NCBI GenBank assembly: GCA_021018995.1
Contig: CM037590.1
Span: 70,217,597-70,281,596, forward strand
DNA: 64,000 nucleotides
Source: Chloranthus sessilifolius
Lineage: Eukaryota; Streptophyta; Magnoliopsida; Chloranthales; Chloranthaceae
Direction of reading: 5' to 3'
This document shows positions 57,434 through 64,000 of the stretch, piece after piece (position 1 is the stretch's first letter; each line of letters begins with the position of its first letter). The position numbers were made by a program, and so were the translations under genes. The notes beneath the pieces were generated by a model. That model ran no database searches. It was given only the letters and a program-made list of their open reading frames with translations, and had not been told where the DNA came from.

Positions 57434-57581
57434 GTGAGAACTCTTTTAAATAAAGAATTTCAATTCCTGAAAATATTTAGATAGAGAAGGTGCATCCATA
57501 TAGAAAATAGAAAAGAACTTGTATGTAAAATTTTTGGTATGATAGTATATTATATATATATATATGTGTATGTATGACTAG
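57434..57581 (+). other. T4 candidate gag-protease intron (148 nt)
   Basis: Donor ATCCAAG|GTGAGA at 57434 and acceptor TGACTAG|GTACA at 57581, with a (TA)n run inside. Same residue and phase as in T1-T3. Just after the acceptor a 2-base deletion relative to T3 (about 57610) breaks the frame before the protease. Confidence 0.77.
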
Positions 57582-58301
57582 GTACATTACAAATTTATGA
57601 GAAAGGAAGCGATGTTATATGAAGCTCGAGTGTTGATAGACCCGGGGTCTACCCACCCATTTATTACCCCTCACTTCATAAAGAAGATGAAAGTCAATCC
57701 AGAGGAGTTAGACTTTGTGTTAATTGTGACTGTTCCGACTGGGAAGTCGATTGATACCGAAAAGGTTTATAACTCCGTGATCGTGAGAATCAGGGATAGA
57801 GATGTCTTTGAACTACCGACAAATTTGATCATGTTAGACATGCAAGGATTCGACGTGATCTTTGGCATGGATTGGTTGTCGGCTCATTGTGCAACCGTGG
57901 ATTGTAAGAACAAGGTCGTCATCTTTAGACCTAACACGAGGAGATCGTTTCAATTTCGAGGAGAGAGATCGATGAGTATGCCACTTATCTCTGCAGTCAG
58001 GGCCGAGCGCTTGATCAAAAAAGGGTGTAGTGGACACTTGGCATTTTTGAAGGAGGATAAGGAAGAGAAGAATATTGTTTTAGAGATAGCAGTTGGGCGA
58101 GACTTCGCTGATGTGTTTCCAGAAGAATTACTTGGATTACCTCTAGATAGAGAAGTTGAGTTCGTCATCGACTTAGCACCAGGAACGGAGCCTGTGTCTA
58201 AAGCACCATACATAATGACTCTTACTGAGTTGAAGGAGTTGAAAGAGCAATTACAAGAGCTCATGGACAAAGGGTTTGTTAGATCGAGCGTGTCTCCATA
58301 G
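57582..58301 (+). pseudogene. pol: T4 protease and RT start
   Basis: The open part, 57597-58301, has ARVLIDPGSTHPFITPHF, LDMQGFDVIFGMDWLSAHCATVDCKNKVV, then [28 protein letters not shown] and [24 protein letters not shown]. It ends at TAG 58299-58301, where relatives have TGG (Trp). Met 57597 follows the 2-base deletion and is not a true start. Confidence 0.88.
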
Positions 58302-59438
58302 GGAGCACCGGTCTTGTTTGTAAAGAAAAAAGATGGGTCAATGCATCTGTGCATTGACTATCGACAATTAAACAAACTCACTATGAAGAATAGGTATCCT
58401 TTGCCTAGGATAGATGACTTATTCGACCAGCTACAAGGAGTAAGATATTTTTCCAAGATCGATATGAGATCTGGATATCATTAGTTGAGAGTCAAGGCAG
58501 AGGACATCTAGAAGACTGCATTCAGGGCACGGTACAGATACTATAAATTTTTAGTGATGCCGTTTGGGTTGACGAACTCACCAGCGTCGTTTATGAACTT
58601 GATGAATCGGGTGTTTAAACCACACCTGGACTCCTGCGTCGTCGTGTTCGTTGACGATATCCTAATATACACCAAATCAAAAGCGGAGCATGAAGAACAC
58701 TTGAGGATTGCTCTACAAACCTTGCGTGAACACCAACTGTACGCCAAGCTCAGTAAGTGCGAGTTTTGGTTAGAGGAAGTTAGCTTTTTGGGACATGTCA
58801 TCTCAAAGCATGGTGTCACAGTTGACCCAGCTAAGATAAAAGTAGTGGTCAATTTGGAGCAACCAAAGACCGTGACTGACGTCCGTAGTTTCCTCAAACT
58901 AGATGGCTATTATCGGCATTTCGTTAAGGATTTTTTAAAGATATCGAGACCAGTCACGAGACTTACACGAAAGGATGCAAGGTTCGAATGGAGTGAGACA
59001 TGCGAGAAGAGTTTTCAAGAACTTAAGAAGAGACTCACTTCAGCTCTAGTACTAGAGATTCTGTCAGGCAATGGAGGATTCACAATCTATAGTGATGCTT
59101 CGTATAATGGTTTGAGTTACATGCTCAACCAACACAGAAAGGTGATAGCTTACGGGTCGAGACAGTTGAAAGAACATGAGAAAAATTATCCGACATATGA
59201 TCTGAAACTAGCAACGGTCATATTTGCGCTGAAGATTTTGTGACATTACTTGTACGGTGAGACCTTTGAGATTTTCACCGACCACAAGAACCTTAGATAT
59301 CTGTTTACACAGAAAGAACTAAATATGAGGCAACACAGATGGATGGAGTTCCTCAAAGACTACGACTGTTCCATACAGTATCATCCAAGCAAGGCTAATG
59401 TGGTAGCAGATGCTTTGAGTTGGAAGAGTTCAGCTTAG
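58302..59438 (+). pseudogene. pol: T4 reverse transcriptase and RNase H
   Basis: 58302-58553 carries the first palm block with stops at 58482-58484 (CAG to TAG) and 58508-58510. The open piece 58554-59243 has [31 protein letters not shown] (catalytic pair intact), [31 protein letters not shown] and [13 protein letters not shown]. 59250-59438 is the RNase H tail ([28 protein letters not shown]), ending at TAG 59436-59438 (from CAG). Confidence 0.9.
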
Positions 59439-60795
59439 TTGGCTAGTTTGATTTTAGGTATGCACAGATGGAAGTTGTTTGAAGATCTGGCACTATATGA
59501 TGCGAACATTGAGTCGCAAGCCACATGAGCCTTTTTGGCAAATATTTCAGTGAGGCTAGTGATATTTGAGCATATCCACGAGCTACAGATGAAAGACCTG
59601 ACACTAACCAAGATACGTCAAGATGTGATTGAAGGCATCAAACTGGAGCTCTCAGTGAAAGAAGATGGTTCCTTATTATTTAAGGGCATCGGACAATGTC
59701 GATCTACGACAAACTATCCTTGATGAATCTCACAAGTCAAACTATGCGATCCACCCTGGTAGCACGAAAATGTATCAAGATTTGAAAAAGACTTACTGGT
59801 GGAGAGGGTTGAAACACGTGGTAGAGTACGTGTCACGATGTTTAACATGTCAGCAAGTGAAGGTTGATCATAAACATCCTGCTGGATTATTGCAGTCTCT
59901 ACCCATAACAGAGTGGAAGTGGGAATCGATCTCTATGGACTTTATCGTTGGACTACCTCATACTGCAAAGAGATACAATGCCATTTGGGTAGTCGTAGAC
60001 CGACTGACTAAGTCAGCACACTTCTTGCCCTACAACACAATGTACACGGCAGAAAGACTCGCAGAGCTATATATGAAAGAGATCGTTCGTTTGTATGAGA
60101 TTCCAAGTAGCATTGTTTCTGACCGTGACCCATTTTATACATCAAAGTTTTGAAAGAAATTTTAAGAGGGAATGAGAACGCGATTGGATTTCAGTTTAGC
60201 ATTCCATCCGCAAACTGATGGGCAAACAGAGTGGGTAAATCAGATCATTGAGGACATGCTTAGGGTGTGTATGCTAGAGTTGCAAGGCTCATGGGATCAA
60301 CACCTGCCATTGATTGAGTTCGCATACAACAACAGTTTTCAGACAAGTATTGGGATGGCACCGTATGAAGCTCTTTATGGATGGTGATGTAGATCGCCTA
60401 TCAATTGGAAAGAAACTGGTGAGAAATTTGTTTTGAGACCCGAAATGCTTGAAGATAATGCCGCCTATGTTCGGATGATAAGGGCAAAACTCAAAGCGGC
60501 TCAGAGTAGGCAGAAAAGTTACGTCGATATTAAGTGGACCAGTGTAGACTATAAGGTGGGTGAACACGTGTTTGTCAAGGTGTCGCCTATGAAGGGCATC
60601 ATGAGATTCGGAAAGAGAGGGAATTTAAGTCTCCGATATCTTGGACCCTTTGAAGTCTTGGGTCGAGTAGGAGAGGTTGCGTATCATGTTGGCTTACCGC
60701 CACGATACGATTGGGTACACAGCATCTACCACGTATCTATGCTCAGAAAGTATGTGAATGATTCTTCTCATATCTTGGGAGGACAACCTCTTTAG
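59439..60795 (+). pseudogene. pol: T4 integrase
   Basis: 59535-59723 linker. 59665-60153 has [29 protein letters not shown] (HHCC), [15 protein letters not shown] and SDRDPFYTSKF. 60172-60387 has [13 protein letters not shown] and [21 protein letters not shown]. 60433-60795 has the C-terminal block MRFGKRGNLSLRYLGPFEVLGRVGEVAY. Stops at 60151 (TGG to TGA), 60163 (CAA to TAA) and 60385 (CGA to TGA). A frameshift lies near 59690. Confidence 0.9.
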
Positions 60796-60981
60796 ATGTA
60801 CGGAGATATGAGCATGATAGAAGAACCGACAGAGATATAGGATCGAAAAGAACAAGTATTGCGCATAAAGATAATTCCATTAGTGCTTGTTCGATGGAAA
60901 AATTATCCGACCGAAGAAGCTACGTGGGAACGAGAGACCGACGTGAAAGAATAATATCCGAACTTATTTGCGACGAGTTGA
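60796..60981 (+). pseudogene. pol: T4 chromodomain
   Basis: Follows a TAG at 60793-60795 in the same frame. It contains DRKEQVLRIKIIPLVLVRWKNYP, EEATWERE and YPNLF, with further stops near 60838 and 60951. It is the counterpart of the T1 chromodomain (998 to about 1150), which T2 and T3 lack. Confidence 0.85.
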
Positions 60982-61689
60982 GAGTCAAAAATTGTATCAC
61001 CGTAAATATGTTTGTAGATTTAAACCTTCTATTGTAATCCAATGTTGACCATTTGGCCAATTTATCCAATGGAGAGAATGTTAATAGAAAAAAAATTATG
61101 CTGTGATGTGATATAGAATGCATGATTAGGATTCATCATACCACGCAATGGCTATGAAGACATGCTTCACAAAACCAATGACCCACTGGTCATGTACTAC
61201 CAAGAAAACAAAAGAGACATAAAAACAAGAAAAAATTTTGAAATTCTGATGAAAACCGATTAATAGATTTTAGTCGACTGATTGACTGACATACGTCAGC
61301 GAGTGGAGATTTAGAAAATTAATAAATTGGAATTTCGATTAATCGAGGGGAATTCAATTACTCGACTAGCACACGCCAGTGAGCTGAGAATTTTGGAAAA
61401 ATTTAAGGGTATAATGATTTCGATTAATCGAGGTAAAATTCGATTAATCGATTTCCCAAAATCGATTAATCGATTTGGGAAATTGATTAATCGACTGGCA
61501 CATGCCAGTGAACTGGCAAACCTGGAATGTAAAATGACTCAAAAATTTTGATTAATTGAAATGAATTCGATTAATCGATTTTGAATTTCAATTAATCGAT
61601 TTTGGAAATCAATTAATCGATATTGCGCAGCTAGAGAAAAAATTTTTAACCGATTAATCGATTTTAAAAATCGATTAATCGATTTCGAC
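60982..61689 (+). repeat. Internal TCGATTAATCGA array of T4
   Basis: 60982-61260 shows no gene. From about 61270 to 61685 there are about six exact TCGATTAATCGA copies and at least five one-base variants (TTGATTAATCGA, TCAATTAATCGA, CCGATTAATCGA). They are interleaved with words such as GCACATGCCAGTGAACTGG, a near-palindromic CCAGTG/CTGG motif. In T2 and T3 the same word lies in the LTR; here it is inside the element, upstream of the accessory ORF. Confidence 0.85.
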
Positions 61690-61690
61690 C

Positions 61691-61929
61691 TATATATATG
61701 AAAAAGGGGGATTTTTTTCCCATCCGAAAATTTTTGGTTTTCTCTTTCGCGCGCTACTTCCTCTTCCTCCTCGAGCCAACTTGCAAGCTAGGGTTTTTGG
61801 GGATTTTGAGCTGATTTCGAATTGAAATCCTCGTGCATTTGGATTAAACTCCTAAGGTAAACCCTAGATTCCAATCTTTTCTTTAAATTTCAATCTTTAC
61901 AGCTCTACATTTTGATTTTTTGATTTAAA
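61691..61929 (+). promoter_or_regulatory. Possible internal promoter and leader of accessory ORF
   Basis: A TATATATAT box (61691-61699) is followed after about 30 bases by T-rich and pyrimidine-rich sequence (TTCTCTTTCGCGCGC, CTTCCTCTTCCTCCTCG), then AGGGTTTTTGGGG and the ATG at 61930. The layout resembles a plant core promoter with a 5' UTR. It is inference from composition only. Confidence 0.4.
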
Positions 61930-63234
61930 ATGCCTCCGAGAACTCACTTGACCACGAAGCAAGCGGCCTCGAAGCTCTCGGTACGGTATAAGAATGCCGC
62001 ATCGCCACCACCATCGCCGTCACCTCTACAAACCCCATCCCCATCGTCATCGGATACCACATCCGGTTTGACGAGCGCATCTTCGTGCGAAGCTACACCG
62101 ACCCTACCACCACCACCCGTAAACTTGCCCCAACCAAATGAGTGGTGGGCGGCAAAGAGCTTTGAAAATGAATATATTATCGATGAGGCATTATTTACCG
62201 ACCCCGACGTTGAGGGTGAGACCCAATGGGCTAAGAACTATCTTGTCAACACGGGCGTCGGTAACCTATTGAAGCCGCTACACGGGTATTACTACCCTAG
62301 GCCTGTTCGCCTCTTTTACCAGAAACTGGAAAAGGGTCGCGTTGATGACACCGTGGTGACCGAAATTGATGATCGCCATTACCTTTTTACCAGAGCCCAC
62401 ATACATCAAACACTTGTATGCTACCTCGACCACGTACCAAAGACCAACCTTTTTCCCCTCTTTAAGCGAGAAATCCCAATTATGGAGGTTCAGACTGAGA
62501 TGACCAAGGGGCTCGGCAGATTCGATTCGTCCATTAGGAGGGTAGACTTACCCCACTATATGTGGATGCTTGATTCTATAATCAAGTGTAACCTCTACCT
62601 AATGCGCCATGATACAGAGAGGGTGGAATTGGTCCAACAGGCCTCATACGCGGTATTTCGCGGCCGTTGGTTCGACGCCACGAAGATCGTCTTAGAGGGG
62701 ATGCCCTATATAAAGGAGAAGTTGATGAAGGGTCCTTTGAGACCAAAGGAGGAGATGTCATACGCTGGTCTCATTTCGAGCATGCTAGAGTGCAATTCCG
62801 ACGCTCTAGGGTACGCCATCTCACCCCATGAGAAGGCTATGGACGACGTGAAGCACTACTCCATCGCTTCATGGGGTCATAGCTGTCGATTATTGAAGAG
62901 GACCCTACCAGTTGAGGGCCCAGCAGCAGTAGCACCACCACCACATCAGGACTCGCCAGTAGGGGGAGTACATCCCGTTATTCCACCAGCTGAGGGGGCA
63001 CCCTCTCATACTACCGCATCCCCTACGCCACCATCGCAGTCAGCGGCTGCCACACCTACATCATCATATTGCCGACGAGCGGCTCACCCTGCACCTATGA
63101 TTGAGGATGTGTTGGCTCGGATGGAGGTCAACAACCAGCAAATGAACCGGCGCATTGACTTTTTGATGTACCACACCATGCGGTACATCTATCCTTTAGA
63201 CTACCAGCAGCGCCTCGCGCAGGAGCAGGTCTAG
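61930..63234 (+). CDS. T4 accessory protein, 434 aa, intact
   Basis: Uninterrupted frame from ATG 61930 (context AAAATGCC) to TAG 63232. Residues 1-26 basic; 27-70 Ser/Pro/Thr-rich linker; 71-330 folded core; 335-385 Pro/Ala-rich; 390-434 amphipathic, coiled-coil-like (EDVLARMEVNNQQMNRRIDFL). No signal peptide, membrane span or catalytic motif of RT, protease, integrase or nuclease. The core shares spaced blocks with the Athila accessory ORF: LL.PL....YPR.V.L.YQ (residues 113-131 here, 131-149 there) and DSI...Y....H..ER. Such proteins occur downstream of pol in plant Ty3 elements; their function is unknown. The reading frame is CpG-rich, unlike the decayed pol next to it. Confidence 0.8.
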   Translation: MPPRTHLTTKQAASKLSVRYKNAASPPPSPSPLQTPSPSSSDTTSGLTSASSCEATPTLPPPPVNLPQPNEWWAAKSFENEYIIDEALFTDPDVEGETQWAKNYLVNTGVGNLLKPLHGYYYPRPVRLFYQKLEKGRVDDTVVTEIDDRHYLFTRAHIHQTLVCYLDHVPKTNLFPLFKREIPIMEVQTEMTKGLGRFDSSIRRVDLPHYMWMLDSIIKCNLYLMRHDTERVELVQQASYAVFRGRWFDATKIVLEGMPYIKEKLMKGPLRPKEEMSYAGLISSMLECNSDALGYAISPHEKAMDDVKHYSIASWGHSCRLLKRTLPVEGPAAVAPPPHQDSPVGGVHPVIPPAEGAPSHTTASPTPPSQSAAATPTSSYCRRAAHPAPMIEDVLARMEVNNQQMNRRIDFLMYHTMRYIYPLDYQQRLAQEQV

Positions 63235-63653
63235 ACTGCGGGAAAGACCACTTTCCATACGGGTATCGCAGATGCCGACACATCTAGTTCGGCGCCACAG
63301 CGACTCGGTGAGGCGAGTCACCCAGCACCAGACCAGCCGGGAGAGGGGACGGCCTGAGCTTGCGGCGATGCTATTCTTTTGTGATCACTTTTTGGATTTT
63401 TGTGGTGTTATAATTAAATTGTCAATTGTAATTATTGAGAAACGTGATAATTGTAAATTTTTGGGAAATGAATAGTGAAATATAAATCATCTTTTTGAAA
63501 ATTCGTTTACATTACGTTACTTCTTGCATTGTGTGTGGCTATATTAGTTAATTTTTCGTGATCGGGTACGTGACATCACCTGTGTGTGGGGTACCCAATC
63601 GACACACCTTTTGGGTTCATTTTTGAGGATGAAAATTTCCATGGTGGGGAGAA
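63235..63653 (+). other. T4 3' untranslated region, pre-PPT motif and polypurine tract
   Basis: After the ORF, about 300 bases of A/T-rich DNA, then ACACCTTTTGGG, TTTTTGAGGATGAAAATT and the purine tract GGTGGGGAGAA. T3 keeps ACACCTTTGGG next to the same motif, so T3 probably once had this region. Confidence 0.78.
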
Positions 63654-64000
63654 TATAATATCCTCAAAAATTGAGCGACAAATAATGACCATCACTTGGT
63701 CGTAGGTTGACCAAGTGATAGTCAAATAGTAGACTTGAGAAGGAAAGTATTTTGTGATGTAAATGTGACCTAGGCATGGAGTTAGAGGTTAGTTGAGGGT
63801 CACGTACACCTATCTCTGGTGTATGTGCTCAACACCAAAGCAAGAGGGTTATAAGGGTTTTAATACCTATGAGAAGCTATTTCTCTTGTTTGGTTGGTGA
63901 GAGAAGTTAAGAAGAGAGAGTAGAGAAGGTGAATGCTAAGAAGGTTGAGGCACATTGCGAAGTTAAGATGAGATCAAGCAATAAATGTCGGATTCAACGT
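63654..64000 (+). repeat. T4 3' LTR start, cut by window edge
   Basis: TATAATATCC aligns to the LTR starts TGTAATAACC (T3) and TGTAATATC (T2); the terminal TG is TA here. The following sequence shares GTGTATGTGCTC(C/A)ACACC, GGTTGGTGAGAGAAGT and AAGAGAGAG with the T3 LTR (37865-37990). Confidence 0.82.

Larger units (their letters stand above)
56053..64000 (+). mobile_element. T4: family B Tekay-type element carrying an accessory ORF
   Basis: Plus-strand element: gag, intron-like gap, protease, RT, RNase H, integrase, chromodomain, palindrome array, 434-codon ORF, pre-PPT motif, 3' LTR start. It is 5'-truncated and runs off the right edge. gag-pol carries at least nine stops, mostly C-to-T type, while the accessory ORF is open. 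Homology to T3 through gag-pol and the LTR start places it in the same family. Confidence 0.9.

Noticed and set aside
61857..61902. Possible 5' UTR intron (AAG|GTAA ... TTTACAG) before the accessory ORF
   Set aside because: 46 nt is too short for a normal plant intron; left as unspliced leader.

Overview
The window is plant nuclear DNA, almost certainly from an angiosperm with a repeat-rich genome; I cannot name the species. It consists of nested, mostly decayed Ty3/gypsy LTR retrotransposons from three lineages: Tekay-type chromoviruses, Tat and Athila. I found no convincing host gene, tRNA, rRNA or CRISPR array.

Layout. T1 (1-7706, minus) is a Tekay-like element with one complete LTR and one cut by the window edge; it sits inside the LTR of T2. 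T2 (7707-13515, minus) is a second Tekay-type family (family B) with a broken 3' end. 13516-14873 is unclassified and holds a diverged duplication. R (14879-31216, minus) is a complete 16.3 kb Tat element with matching TGGAG target duplications. 31222-32410 is unclassified. A (32411-37687 plus 47482-55401, plus strand) is a 5'-truncated Athila element with an accessory ORF after pol and a TGTTGGG...CCCAACA 3' LTR. T3 (37688-47476, plus) is a family B element inserted in the last codons of A's pol, with ATTCA duplications. 55402-56052 is unclassified. T4 (56053-64000, plus) is a family B element without a 5' LTR, running off the right edge; it carries an intact 434-codon ORF between its chromodomain and its 3' LTR.

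Main points. (1) All four Tekay-type elements have a GT-AG segment of 148-227 nt between gag and protease, at the same codon and phase. It removes the gag stop (or frame end) and, in three of the four, joins gag and protease in frame, so it looks like a conserved gag-pol intron. (2) The uninterrupted 434-aa ORF of T4 lies in an element whose gag-pol is full of stops. It shares two motif blocks with the accessory ORF of Athila element A, so two Ty3 lineages carry the same non-pol gene in the same position. T2 and T3 have lost this region. (3) Each retroelement family has amplified its own short palindromic or hairpin word in its LTR or untranslated regions. (4) Most stop codons look like C-to-T changes at CAG, CGA or TGG codons, as expected from plant cytosine methylation. 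T3 instead shows clustered small deletions, often CAG to CG, which may be consensus errors.

Within each element the parts follow the usual plan: LTR promoter, tRNA primer site, Gag capsid, protease, reverse transcriptase with RNase H, integrase (with chromodomain in T1 and T4), polypurine tract, LTR.
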